A stretch of DNA of 64,000 bases from Mycobacterium simiae. GTDB lineage: Bacteria; Actinomycetota; Actinomycetes; Mycobacteriales; Mycobacteriaceae. The stretch spans positions 4,712,001 through 4,776,000 of the forward strand of contig NZ_AP022568.1 of assembly GCF_010727605.1 (NCBI RefSeq), given 5' to 3'. The position numbers and the translations under genes are program-made. Shown one piece after another: positions 9,406 through 17,858 of this stretch. Within the stretch, counting starts at the first letter, position 1; the number at the start of each line of letters is the position of its first letter. Below the pieces are notes generated by a model. That model saw only the letters and a program-made list of their open reading frames with translations. It searched no databases and was not told the DNA's origin.

Positions 9406-10332
9406 GTGGTGTCATCCGATGGCGCGGCGCGTACCGAAGGCGATAGCTGGGACCTGGCTTCCAGCGTCGGGGCGACGGCAACGATGGTGGCGGCATCGCG
9501 CGCATTGGCGTCGCGCGAACCCGACCCACTGCTCGACGACAGGTTCGCCGAGCCGCTGGTTCGGGCGGTGGGGCACCCATTCTTCACCCGGATGCTGGAC
9601 GGCGATATTCCCCTCGACGACGACGATGTGCCCCTGACGGCGCGCCAGCGCTGTGAGCAAATAGCCGTTCGGACAAGGTTTTTCGACGATTTCTTCCGTG
9701 CCGCGACCGAAGGCGGAATTCGTCAGGCCGTCATCCTGGCGGCCGGGCTCGACGCGCGAGCTTATCGGCTGCCGTGGCCGGCGGACACCGTCGTGTTCGA
9801 GGTGGACCAGCCGGAGGTGATCGCCTTCAAGGACACCACGCTGGCCCAGATCGGCGCCGAACCGGCCGTCGAACGCCGCGCAGTCAGCGTTGACCTACGC
9901 GATGACTGGCCGGCCGCGTTGCGCGCCAACTTTTTTGACCCGGGCGTGGCGACCGCGTGGATCGCCGAAGGTCTGCTGCCGTACCTGCCGCCCGATGCTC
10001 AAGATCGGCTGCTCGACAACATCACTGCGCTCAGTGCGCCCGGGAGTCGGCTGGCCACCGAGAACATCACCGATATGCGGGTTTTCACCGACGAACGCGC
10101 ACGGGCGCTGCGCAGCGGCTGGCGTAAGCACGGATTGGACTTCGACGTCGCCGATCTCGTGTGGGCCGGCCAGCGGCGGCAAGCCAGCGACCAGCTGTCG
10201 GCTACGGGCTGGGACGTCACGCAGTACGCCACCGAAGATCTGTACGCCGAAAACGGGTTCGCGCTGCCCGATCACGAACTGCTGGCCGAATTCCGCCAAA
10301 CCATCAGTTATCTGAGCGCAGAACTGCGCTGA
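9406..10332 (+). CDS. SAM-dependent methyltransferase, TIGR00027/LCMT-like family
   Basis: The 308-residue protein starts at GTG with AAGGGAG just upstream. The family signature is clear: [20 protein letters not shown] at the N-terminus, the SAM-binding stretch [18 protein letters not shown], the acidic-loop strand [13 protein letters not shown], and [15 protein letters not shown]. This family is greatly expanded in mycobacteria (Rv0726c-like proteins) and resembles leucine carboxyl and polyketide O-methyltransferases; substrates are unknown. Its 3' end overlaps that of the convergent glycosyltransferase gene by 25 bp. Confidence 0.9.
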   Translation: MVSSDGAARTEGDSWDLASSVGATATMVAASRALASREPDPLLDDRFAEPLVRAVGHPFFTRMLDGDIPLDDDDVPLTARQRCEQIAVRTRFFDDFFRAATEGGIRQAVILAAGLDARAYRLPWPADTVVFEVDQPEVIAFKDTTLAQIGAEPAVERRAVSVDLRDDWPAALRANFFDPGVATAWIAEGLLPYLPPDAQDRLLDNITALSAPGSRLATENITDMRVFTDERARALRSGWRKHGLDFDVADLVWAGQRRQASDQLSATGWDVTQYATEDLYAENGFALPDHELLAEFRQTISYLSAELR

Positions 10333-11606
10333 CGCGGATCGAATCGGAAGGGCTGCTCGGCGAGCTTTTCCAGCAGATCGGCGGCACCGGCGACACTCGC
10401 GTCGGGCTTGCTCATCCGGGTGGCGAACTCGCGGGCGCGGGTCACGCATTCCGGGGCCAAGATCTTGCGCAAGTCGGCGACGAGCGAGTCGCGGGTGGTA
10501 TTGGCGAAGCGCCGGGCGGCACCCACCCTCAGTCGGGTGATCTGGGCTCCCCAAATCGTCTGCACCAGGTCCATGGACAGGACCAAGGTGGGAATTCCGG
10601 CGCGCAAGCCCGCCGCCGTGGTGCCTGTGCCGCCATGGTGCACGACCGCACGGCAGGACGGAAAGATTGCCGCGTAGTTCACCGCGTCCACCAGCTTGAC
10701 GTTGTCGAAATGGGGGACGTCACTGAAGTCGCTCCAGCCGGCACACACCAACGCCCGCTCACCCAATTGCGTACAGGCGGCGCTGATCATCTTCACCGTC
10801 TCCGCCGGCGACTCGACTCGCATGCTGCCAAAGCCGAAGCAGATCGGTGGGGTTCCGGCCGCAACCCAGGACGCGACCTCCTCATCGGCGTCGGTCATCA
10901 ATTCCATCGTGAGCGCGCCGACAAAGGGCCGCTGCGCGCGCCATTTCGCCCATTCGGCTTCGAGACCCGGGAAACACGCTTCGTCATACGCCTGGATCTC
11001 CAGCGACCCGCGCTCGGCGATGCGTAACGAGGCGGGGCGAGTTGCCCTGGGCAGCCCCAATTCTCGACGCTGCGCGTCCTCAAGGTGTTTGGTCATCCGC
11101 CAGGTCAGCCAGTTAGACACGCTCATAGCGGAGCGAGCCACCGGCGATGGCACGAACGGAAGGAGTCGTCCGTTGGCCCGGATCGGCACGTAATGCAGGG
11201 TCGCCAACGGTATGTCGTAGTACTCAGCGACATTGGCCGCGGTCTCCATGAAACTTTCGCCGGTGAACAACACGTCGGCGCCCCAGGCCAACGGCGCCAA
11301 CGTCGCGGCCATGTGTACCCAGCTCGCCACGACGGACTCGCGCAGCTCGCGCCACATTCTGGCTAGGTCGGGGAGCCGCCAATAGTTGTGAAACGCCGAC
11401 GCCCAAAAGTCGCGGTAAGTGTCGAGCCATTCCTGCGTATCCAGCCCGTAGGCGACGGCGCCGACTCCGGCGGATTCGGCGAAGCCGACCAAATCGGGCG
11501 ACACGGCCATGTGTACGTCGTGTCCTCTGCGCAGCAGCTCACGACCGACAGCTACTGACGGCTCGATGTCCCCCCGAGTTCCATAACTTGCCAGCACAAA
11601 TCTCAT
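10308..11606 (-). CDS. GT1-family glycosyltransferase (UGT/MGT-like)
   Basis: The 432-residue protein opens with the GT-B N-terminal strand [25 protein letters not shown]. The C-terminal nucleotide-sugar site includes [22 protein letters not shown] and a downstream Q/W segment, as in GT1 enzymes that glycosylate lipids or small molecules. Mycobacterial relatives such as Rv1524/Rv1526c and the glycopeptidolipid rhamnosyl- and glucosyltransferases share this layout, so a surface glycolipid acceptor is plausible but unproven. A 183-bp stretch upstream separates it from the next gene. Confidence 0.9.
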   Translation of the reverse strand: MRFVLASYGTRGDIEPSVAVGRELLRRGHDVHMAVSPDLVGFAESAGVGAVAYGLDTQEWLDTYRDFWASAFHNYWRLPDLARMWRELRESVVASWVHMAATLAPLAWGADVLFTGESFMETAANVAEYYDIPLATLHYVPIRANGRLLPFVPSPVARSAMSVSNWLTWRMTKHLEDAQRRELGLPRATRPASLRIAERGSLEIQAYDEACFPGLEAEWAKWRAQRPFVGALTMELMTDADEEVASWVAAGTPPICFGFGSMRVESPAETVKMISAACTQLGERALVCAGWSDFSDVPHFDNVKLVDAVNYAAIFPSCRAVVHHGGTGTTAAGLRAGIPTLVLSMDLVQTIWGAQITRLRVGAARRFANTTRDSLVADLRKILAPECVTRAREFATRMSKPDASVAGAADLLEKLAEQPFRFDPRQRSSALR

Positions 11607-11789
11607 TGCGGATCCCGGAATCTTCAGTTGTCATGCATGGGCCGAACCGCAGGGGGCGTCGGTGGGGTGGTGCGGGCCCAGCCTAACCGATCGGGCGCCC
11701 GGCAAAGCCGGAAAAATAATTTGCACACCCGTCACATCAGCACCACGCGGGCGGCGACGAGTGGCCGCGACGGCCGCGAGGCCGTTGCC

Positions 11790-12560
11790 TTAGAGCCGGG
11801 CGTCGCGGGCGATGCGATCGGCGCGCCAGCACCACGCGCGCATTGGCACATCCACGGTGTCGGCCCCGGGAAATTGGGCCGCCAAGGCGGCACGGGCGTC
11901 GGCGAAGGTTTGCGCGCGGTCGTCGGGAGAAGCAATGATCGCCCGACTGTAGGTTCCCAACATCGCAACCGCGTCGTCGACCGTCATGGTCCGCACGAAC
12001 TGAAAGACCGCACGCTCGGTGTTGTGAAAAATCTGCGGCTCGGGAAGGGCGAAGTGCAGCCGCTGCCGAAATCGTTCGGCCGATTGCACTTCTTCGAGAT
12101 CTTGGCCCGGCAGCCGACCGAGCTCACGCACCCAGTCCACGTCGCGGTCCCGGCTCGTCCAGATCAGGCCGAGCCGGCCGCCGTCGCGTAGCACCCGACC
12201 GATCTCGGGAATTGCTCGTTCGTGATCCATCCAGTGCCATGCCGACGAGACGAAGACCGCGTCCGCCGCGGCGTCGGGAAGGGGGATGGACTCGCCGCGT
12301 CCCTCGAGTGCACGAACTCCCGGGGATCGTTCCGTCAGGACCTTGCGCATCCGCTCGTCCGGTTCCACGGCGACGACCTCTGCCGCTTTGCCCACCAGGG
12401 TGCGGGTGAACAGGCCGGTTCCCGCCCCAACGTCGACGGCGACCTCGCAACCGGGCGGCACCAACCAATCGACCGCCTCCCGCGGAGCCTGGGGCCTCAA
12501 CCCGTCGTAGTCTTCAGCAATCGATCCGAATGACATTGCGCGCTCTCGACGGTCGGTCAC
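11790..12560 (-). CDS. Class I SAM-dependent methyltransferase
   Basis: The protein has 256 residues. Motif I is DVGAGTGLFTRTL (about residues 41-53), followed by the acidic ribose-binding segment VVAVEPDERMRKVL and motif II/III ADAVFVSSAWHWMDHERAIPEI. This is the UbiE/Methyltransf_11 type, acting on an unknown small molecule or lipid. It is transcribed in the same direction as the glycosyltransferase downstream (183-bp gap), so a shared glycolipid-modification role is possible but not shown. Confidence 0.87.
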   Translation of the reverse strand: MTDRRERAMSFGSIAEDYDGLRPQAPREAVDWLVPPGCEVAVDVGAGTGLFTRTLVGKAAEVVAVEPDERMRKVLTERSPGVRALEGRGESIPLPDAAADAVFVSSAWHWMDHERAIPEIGRVLRDGGRLGLIWTSRDRDVDWVRELGRLPGQDLEEVQSAERFRQRLHFALPEPQIFHNTERAVFQFVRTMTVDDAVAMLGTYSRAIIASPDDRAQTFADARAALAAQFPGADTVDVPMRAWCWRADRIARDARL

Positions 12561-12674
12561 ACCGCCACGCTAGCGGGGGTACCTGTGCGGCAGCTGTAGC
12601 GGCCGAATCTGAACCCCCAACCGCCCGGTTTGAAGCACAATGAGGTGCTGAAGTTTCGCCGGAGGAGTACCGCC

Positions 12675-12965
12675 ATGACCGAGACCATCGCCGCTCCGAC
12701 CGGTCGCCCGCCGTTGCGGAGTGCCGCAGTCGGTGTGTTCGCCCTGCTACTTGCGGGGCTGCCGACGGTGTGGATTGCCGAGCCGGCCGTCAGCCGAGCC
12801 GACCCGGCATGCGCGCCGGGCTGGGCTTGGAGCGTCGAATTGAATGAATGCGTCTTCGTGCTTCCAGCCGCGAACGGACCCGGTGGGCCGGGCGGACCTG
12901 GTGGACCTGGTGGGCCGGGCGGACCTGGTGGGCCGGGCGGACCCGGTGGGCCGGGTCGTCACTAA
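12675..12965 (+). CDS. Small secreted protein with Pro-Gly-Gly repeat tail
   Basis: The ATG at 12675 has a strong GGAGGAG 8 bases upstream, so the earlier in-frame starts are not needed. The 96 residues comprise a signal peptide (hydrophobic VGVFALLLAGLPTVWIA, probable cleavage after AVSRA), a short two-Cys domain (CAPGWAWSVELNEC, likely one disulfide), and a tail of repeated GGP units ending RH. Small secreted proteins with this Cys-bounded CxPGWxWS core occur in mycobacteria without known function. It converges on the phosphatase gene with 5 bp between the stops. A second PGG-rich secreted protein lies 0.8 kb away. Confidence 0.72.
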   Translation: MTETIAAPTGRPPLRSAAVGVFALLLAGLPTVWIAEPAVSRADPACAPGWAWSVELNECVFVLPAANGPGGPGGPGGPGGPGGPGGPGGPGGPGRH

Positions 12966-12970
12966 CCGAG

Positions 12971-13732
12971 TCAACATGGCGGGGGGTCGGCATCCCATTC
13001 GGTCAATGTCCAACCGCCAGCAGGACTTCCGGTCAACACCACATGCCCGACGTTCGTCAGCGACCTGGTTTTCAGCAATGTCTGGTCGGCGTTGTGCGCA
13101 TTCATCAGGACCCAGAACATGATCGCCGCGCTGTGTGAAAACGCGACCGGGTTCTGCTGGCCGGTGTCATAGATGCGTTGGACGGCTTCGCTGAATCGCG
13201 CGTTGAACTCGTTGCCGTCGACCGAGCCCGGGATGCGCGCGGTGCGGTCACCCCGCAGCCACCGTGCGGGGGCGGCGAAGTAGGTCTGCGCGATATCGGC
13301 CTCCGGGGTGCCTTCGTAGTCGCCGGCCTCGATCTCGCGCAATCCGGGCAGCACGGTGACGGATTCGGTCAACGCTTGCGAGGTCGGGGTGGCCGTCTCC
13401 TGGGTGCGGATCATGCTCGAGGCGTACACGCCGTCGTAGTGGTTCTGGGCCAGTTGCGGAGCCACCAGAGTTGCCTGGCACCAGCCTCGAGGCGAGAGTT
13501 CCGGTCCGGGCGTCGACGTATCGATCACGCCGGACGCGTTGGCCGCCGACTGGGCGTGCCGCACCAGAGTCAAGGTGATCGGGTGCTGCCCGGCGGCACG
13601 TGCCGGGGTCGCGCCGCCGGCGGCCAGTGTCACGACCAGTGTCGCAACAAAGACCATGACGGCGGCGAAACACCGTGCGGTCACGACGATTTCACCGGAG
13701 CGCGCCGACGTTGCAATCTTGCCCAGATGCAC
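12971..13732 (-). CDS. Secreted histidine phosphatase family protein
   Basis: The 253-residue reading has a hydrophobic export signal (AVMVFVATLVVTLAAGG) ending near ARAAG. The phosphatase core then starts with LVRHAQSAAN, where the usual RHG reads RHA but the catalytic His is kept. The second catalytic His is in FSHSAAIMFW, and the Arg and Glu positions are in SSMIRTQETA and REIEAGDYEG. The protein probably acts outside the membrane on an unknown phosphoester. An alternative GTG at 13684 would shorten the signal by 16 residues; neither start has a good ribosome-binding site. It is bracketed by two PGG-repeat secreted proteins. Confidence 0.85.
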   Translation of the reverse strand: MHLGKIATSARSGEIVVTARCFAAVMVFVATLVVTLAAGGATPARAAGQHPITLTLVRHAQSAANASGVIDTSTPGPELSPRGWCQATLVAPQLAQNHYDGVYASSMIRTQETATPTSQALTESVTVLPGLREIEAGDYEGTPEADIAQTYFAAPARWLRGDRTARIPGSVDGNEFNARFSEAVQRIYDTGQQNPVAFSHSAAIMFWVLMNAHNADQTLLKTRSLTNVGHVVLTGSPAGGWTLTEWDADPPPC

Positions 13733-13778
13733 GCGAGAAGTTTACGGTGTGCCCGGCCGTCCCGCCTCGGCTTCGGAG

Positions 13779-14480
13779 TTACAGCGGAATCCAGACGCCG
13801 AAGAACCAGAAGCCCCACTGATTGAAGCCGGGGTCCCACACCGGTGTCTCCTGATAACCCCAATAGTTGATCGGACCGTAGGTCCACGGAGCCCCCGGCG
13901 GCGGAAGCGGTTGATCCCATGCGGGCCGAGGCGGTTCGCCCGGGCCCCACGGGGCCGGTCCGTTGCCCCACGGCGCGTTGTTGAAGTAACCCCGATGTGG
14001 ATCTCCGTGCCAAGGGCCGCCCGGCCCGCCGGGTCCACCCGGCCCGCCTGGACCGCCCGGGCCGTTGAAGCCGGGATGTCCGGGATCACCAGGTCCGCCG
14101 GGTCCGCCTGGACCGCCCGGGCCGCCCGGGCCGTTGAAGCCGGGATGTCCGGGATCACCAGGTCCGCCGGGTCCGCCTGGACCGCCCGGGCCGCCCGGGC
14201 CGTTGAAGCCGGGATGTCCCGGACCACCCGGTCCGCCGGGACCAGCCGGTCCACCGGGACCCCCCGGTCCGCCGGGGCCCCCGGGTCCACCGGGGCCGCC
14301 CGGGTCATTCGGCCCGGTGGGGGCGTGGATGCCACCGGGCGTCGGCGCCCCATGGCCACCGCCGGGAGCCGGCGCGGGTCCGCCGGGAGCGGCGTTAGCC
14401 AAGCCGGCGCTCATGCCCAGTGCCGCCGCGCCGAAGGCACCCGCGAGGCTGCCCGCCGCGATGAGTCGTTTCAGTTCCAT
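13779..14480 (-). CDS. Secreted collagen-like Pro-Gly-Gly-rich protein
   Basis: The ATG at 14480 is preceded by GGGGGGA, a better start than the in-frame GTG at 14492. The 233 residues consist of a signal peptide ([25 protein letters not shown]), a GGP-repeat region with three [12 protein letters not shown] units, and a C-terminal domain rich in Trp, Tyr and Pro ([24 protein letters not shown]). The aromatic C-terminus could bind envelope glycans or membrane; that is inference. Part of the repeat region is a nearly exact 69-bp tandem repeat, so its length probably varies between strains. Confidence 0.75.
   Translation of the reverse strand: MELKRLIAAGSLAGAFGAAALGMSAGLANAAPGGPAPAPGGGHGAPTPGGIHAPTGPNDPGGPGGPGGPGGPGGPGGPAGPGGPGGPGHPGFNGPGGPGGPGGPGGPGDPGHPGFNGPGGPGGPGGPGGPGDPGHPGFNGPGGPGGPGGPGGPGGPWHGDPHRGYFNNAPWGNGPAPWGPGEPPRPAWDQPLPPPGAPWTYGPINYWGYQETPVWDPGFNQWGFWFFGVWIPL
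14065..14217. repeat. 69-bp tandem repeat inside the PGG-rich gene
   Basis: TTGAAGCCGGGATGTCC recurs at 14065, 14134 and 14203, exactly 69 bp (23 codons) apart, with near-identical intervening bases encoding [17 protein letters not shown] units. It is in frame, so gain or loss of units keeps the protein readable. Confidence 0.9.
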
Positions 14481-14721
14481 GGTTCCCCCCACTTACTCGT
14501 GGATCATCGAAAGCTGACCCCCGTCTAGCTCGACGTTATCTAGCCTACCTATGAGTCGGCTAAGTCGAACCTCAGTGATGGCTTTGGGCAAGCTTCTGCG
14601 GCCACGACATCGGCCAATGCCGCTGGAATCATGGGTTTTTGATTGGATGACGGCCACTCGGCGTGTGACCTGGAAGCCAAACTGTAATATCTACCGTTGC
14701 GTGCCTCAGAGGAGAGAAATC

Positions 14722-14757
14722 ATGCATACCGTGTTCACGCGGTGGGTCACTCGGTGA
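14722..14757 (+). CDS. Putative 11-residue leader peptide coupled to the thioesterase gene
   Basis: GAGGAGAG at 14709-14716 sits at good distance before an ATG at 14722. That ATG opens the 11-codon reading frame MHTVFTRWVTR, whose TGA (14755-14757) overlaps the GTG start (14754) of the thioesterase gene as GTGA. The strong ribosome-binding site serves this short frame, and the thioesterase has none of its own. Translation of the main gene may therefore depend on the leader. The peptide resembles no known attenuator, as no run of one amino acid is present. Confidence 0.45.
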   Translation: MHTVFTRWVTR

Positions 14758-15599
14758 CTGAGCCGACCGTCCGGTCCGACGACGTCGGTTCATTGCGGTC
14801 CGGCCCGTATTTCGTGCATGACGGAACCCGTTTTGCGCCAACGACTGTCGCACGCGGCGGCTGGGGCCCGTCGATGAGCGGGCACGTGGTGGGCGGCATC
14901 TTGGCTTGGGCGCTGGAAGGCGCCGTCGATGACCAGCAGTTACAGCCCGCGCGATTGACCGTCGACCTGCCCGCACCGGCCGCGTTGGAACCGTTCGAGC
15001 TGCGCACCCAGGTACATCACGAGCGTCGGCGGCTGCGGCTGGCGGAGGCCACCCTCGTCCAACGTGGCGAACCGGTGGCGCGGGCCAGTGCCCTGTTTTT
15101 GCGACGCGGCCAGCAGCCGGATGGCCGGGTCTGGTCACAACCCATCCAGATGCCGCGACTGCCCACCGAGCCGGACGGCACTCATCCGACACTGTTTCTG
15201 CGGACCTACGGGTGGGGCGGCGAATTACAGAATCCCGATCCCGATTGGGACACCACTGGCCCCAAATACACCTGGCTGCACGAGACCCGGCCACTGATCG
15301 ACGACGAGCCGCTCACGCCGTTTACCCGGGCGGCGCTGTGTGCGGACGTCACTGCCGCCATCGCGAACTGGGGGACCAGGGCGCTGCAGTTCATCAACGT
15401 CGACTACACGCTTACCCTGAGCCGGCTACCCGAGGGCCCGCACATTGGGCTGGCCGCGCTCACGCACTACAGCGACGATGGCGTGGCCAACGGATCGGCC
15501 GTCGTCGTCGACCACAAGGGTCCCGTCGGCAGTACGGTGGCAGTCTCCATCGCGCACTCCGGATTTCGACCACCCACGGATCTTCCACCGGCCGGATGA
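14754..15599 (+). CDS. Acyl-CoA thioesterase-like double hot-dog protein
   Basis: Starting from the GTG at 14754 gives 281 residues; an upstream TTG at 14697 is possible but lacks support. The sequence RGGWGPSMSGHVVGGILAWA near residue 35 and the paired halves (PARLTVDLPAPA, then LQFINVDYTLTLSRLPEG) fit the TesB-like/thioesterase double hot-dog fold. This fold hydrolyses acyl-CoA in the cytoplasm. The stop overlaps the start of the acyl-CoA synthetase gene (ATGA at 15596-15599). The two products therefore probably act on the same acyl group, one activating it and the other releasing it. Confidence 0.78.
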   Translation: MTEPTVRSDDVGSLRSGPYFVHDGTRFAPTTVARGGWGPSMSGHVVGGILAWALEGAVDDQQLQPARLTVDLPAPAALEPFELRTQVHHERRRLRLAEATLVQRGEPVARASALFLRRGQQPDGRVWSQPIQMPRLPTEPDGTHPTLFLRTYGWGGELQNPDPDWDTTGPKYTWLHETRPLIDDEPLTPFTRAALCADVTAAIANWGTRALQFINVDYTLTLSRLPEGPHIGLAALTHYSDDGVANGSAVVVDHKGPVGSTVAVSIAHSGFRPPTDLPPAG

Positions 15600-17149
15600 C
15601 CACCGCGACGCAGCTCGCGTATTGGACGTTGGTGGCCGACGCGGCCCGGCGCCGGCCGGATCGGCAAGTCCTTGCCGATGAGCACGGGCGCAGCCTGACC
15701 GCACGCCAGCTGCACGACGCTGCCCGCGCAACGGCCGCCGCGTTCGCCCGGCGTGGCGTCAAAGCGGGCACCGTGGTGTCCTGGCAACTGCCCACCACGC
15801 TGGAGACCGTGGTCGTCATGGCGGCGTTGGCCCGCCTCGGAGCGGTGCAAAACCCGATCATCCCGCTGCTGCGGGAGCGTGAGGTCGATTTCATCACCGG
15901 GCAGCTATCGACCGAAGTCCTTGTGGTGCCGGAACTTTGGCGGGGTTTCTGCCATGGCGAACTTGCCCGATCGTTGGCGTCGGCCAGGGGGTTCGAGGTC
16001 GTCAGTCTGGACCTGGCCAGTCCTGCACGCGTGGGGGTGCTGCGACTGCCCGAGGCCGACGCGACTGACCTGCCGCCCCCGCCAGAGCCGACCGGCGACA
16101 CGCAATGGGTCTATTATTCTTCAGGAACCACCGCCGCTCCCAAGGGAATTCGTCACCTCGACAGCACGGTGATCGCCGGTGCACGCGGATTGGTAAACGC
16201 CATGGGAATCACCGCCGACGACGTGGATCCGATCGCGTTTCCCATCGCCCACATCGGCGGGGCGGCAATGCTGGCCGCCGCGTTGCTGACCGGGATGCGA
16301 CTGGCGCTGTTCGAGGTATTCGACCCGGCCACCACCCCGCTGGCCATCGCGGCGCACAACCCGACGTTGTTGGGCACAGCGACGCCCTTCTTCGTGGCCT
16401 TCTTGGAAGCGCAACGGGCGCATGGCGATACGCCGCTCTTCGGTGCAGTGCGCGGCTGTGTCGCGGGCGGCGCGCCGATCACCGCCGAACTGGGCCGGCA
16501 GTTCCGCGAAACTCTCGGCACCGCGGGTATCGCCAACGCGTGGGGCATGACCGAGTTCCCGGTGGCCACCTCGCCGCCGTTGGACGCCCCGCCGGACGTG
16601 CTCGACTACACCGTCGGTGCACCAGTGCCGGGTGTCAGCGTGCGCGTGGTGGACGTCCGCGGAGCCGAGCTGCCTGCCGGCCAGGAAGGCGAGCTGCGGC
16701 TCAAGGGGCCCCAATGCTTCCTCGGTTACGCCGACGCCACGCTCGACGCCGACGCGTTCGACGGGGACGGCTGGCTGCGCACGGGCGACCTCGGGCTCGT
16801 CGACGTGCACGGCAACGTGCGCGTCACCGGCCGGATCAAGGACGCGATCATCCGCAACGCGGAAAACGTCTCGGCACTCGAAATCGAAAACGTGCTCGCG
16901 AGCCATCCCGGCGTCGCCGACGTCGCGGTCATCGGGGTGCCCGACCGTACCGCGGGTGAGCGGGTGTGCGCGGTGGTAGTGCCCGCCCCGACGGCTGGCG
17001 TGACCTTGGCATCGCTGGTGCAGCACTGCGATTCCCTGGGGCTGAGCCGCTACAAGCACCCGGAGAGCCTGGTCATCGTGGAGAACCTGCCCCGTAACCA
17101 GTTTGGGAAGGTCATCAAGAAGGATTTGCGCGCGGCGTTCGGTTACTAG
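15596..17149 (+). CDS. Acyl-CoA synthetase / AMP-dependent ligase
   Basis: The 517-residue protein starts at the ATG that overlaps the thioesterase stop. Motifs of the ANL adenylating family appear in order: phosphate-binding loop YYSSGTTAAPKGI, ANAWGMTEFPVATS for the AMP-binding site, GWLRTGDLGLVD, hinge RIKDAIIRNAENVSALEIE, and catalytic Lys in PRNQFGKVIKKDL. It would activate a carboxylate to its CoA thioester. The substrate is not readable from sequence, but it resembles mycobacterial FadD and cyclohexanecarboxylate-CoA ligases. It forms a coupled operon with the leader and thioesterase. Confidence 0.9.
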   Translation: MTTATQLAYWTLVADAARRRPDRQVLADEHGRSLTARQLHDAARATAAAFARRGVKAGTVVSWQLPTTLETVVVMAALARLGAVQNPIIPLLREREVDFITGQLSTEVLVVPELWRGFCHGELARSLASARGFEVVSLDLASPARVGVLRLPEADATDLPPPPEPTGDTQWVYYSSGTTAAPKGIRHLDSTVIAGARGLVNAMGITADDVDPIAFPIAHIGGAAMLAAALLTGMRLALFEVFDPATTPLAIAAHNPTLLGTATPFFVAFLEAQRAHGDTPLFGAVRGCVAGGAPITAELGRQFRETLGTAGIANAWGMTEFPVATSPPLDAPPDVLDYTVGAPVPGVSVRVVDVRGAELPAGQEGELRLKGPQCFLGYADATLDADAFDGDGWLRTGDLGLVDVHGNVRVTGRIKDAIIRNAENVSALEIENVLASHPGVADVAVIGVPDRTAGERVCAVVVPAPTAGVTLASLVQHCDSLGLSRYKHPESLVIVENLPRNQFGKVIKKDLRAAFGY

Positions 17150-17167
17150 CAGCGCTGTCAGCCCGGG

Positions 17168-17788
17168 TCACAGCCCCTTGGGTGCGTCGCGGACCGACTG
17201 CACCGCCGACGCGTCGCCGTCGAAGTCAACCCGGGCGTCGCGTCCGACGGCGAACAGCAGCAGCTCCTCGGGCGGACCGGTCACAGTGACCGCCGGCCCG
17301 CTGCCCGAGATCAGCACCGTCTTGCCCTCGGGGGTACGTAGCGCGACCCGGCCAGGCACCCTGGCCAGCGTCATCCGCGCCATCAGCGGCAGCGTGCGGC
17401 GCAGGCTCTTAGCCAGCTTGGGTTCCAGGAGGCGCGGCGCCCAGTCGGGTTGCGCGCGGCGCACATCCTCATGGTGGATGAACATCTCACCGATATTGGC
17501 TATCGGATCGAGGAGTTTCAGAGGGGTATAGATCGGCGGGCCGGACGCCACCTTGTCCAGCAGGGTGTCCCAGTCGGTCCGCCTGGCCACATCGCTTTGC
17601 ACCTTGGCGGTGTGGTCGGCGAAAAGCGGGATGAGGATGCCGGGAGCAGCGTCCAGCCGGTATTCCCGAATCACGAGGTGAGCCGCGAGATCTCGCGTCG
17701 TCCATCCTGCACACAGGGTGGGCGCGTCGGGTCCGACGCTGCGCATGGTGTCGACGAGGGCGGCACGTTCCCGTTGTGCAACAGACAC
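17168..17788 (-). CDS. TIGR03085-family (DinB/mycothiol-dependent maleylpyruvate isomerase-like) protein
   Basis: Starting from the GTG at 17788 gives 206 residues beginning VSVAQRERAALVDTM; the longer frame adds an unlikely N-terminus. Typical family features are GPDAPTLCAGWTTRDLAAHLVIRE, with its conserved Trp and His in the four-helix bundle, and the metal-ligand-like IGEMFIHHEDVRRAQPDW. Proteins of this family bind a divalent metal and some use mycothiol; the reaction here is unknown. It is divergent from htpG with a 70-bp shared promoter region. Confidence 0.82.
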   Translation of the reverse strand: MSVAQRERAALVDTMRSVGPDAPTLCAGWTTRDLAAHLVIREYRLDAAPGILIPLFADHTAKVQSDVARRTDWDTLLDKVASGPPIYTPLKLLDPIANIGEMFIHHEDVRRAQPDWAPRLLEPKLAKSLRRTLPLMARMTLARVPGRVALRTPEGKTVLISGSGPAVTVTGPPEELLLFAVGRDARVDFDGDASAVQSVRDAPKGL

Positions 17789-17858
17789 CTGGATTCCCTT
17801 CGTCGGCAGCGCTGACCTCTTCAGGGTAGAGCGCGAAGACACCGGTAAATTCTTTGCC

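Noticed and set aside
14065..14217. Possible CRISPR array
   Set aside because: The 69-bp units are contiguous, without unique spacers, and encode protein repeats.
14065..14517. Plus-strand collagen-like frame (GPPGPPG repeats)
   Set aside because: Antisense of the PGG-rich secreted protein; the opposite strand has a signal peptide and ribosome-binding site, this one does not.
16121..17059. 312-codon minus-strand frame
   Set aside because: Antisense to the acyl-CoA synthetase, which has all adenylation motifs.
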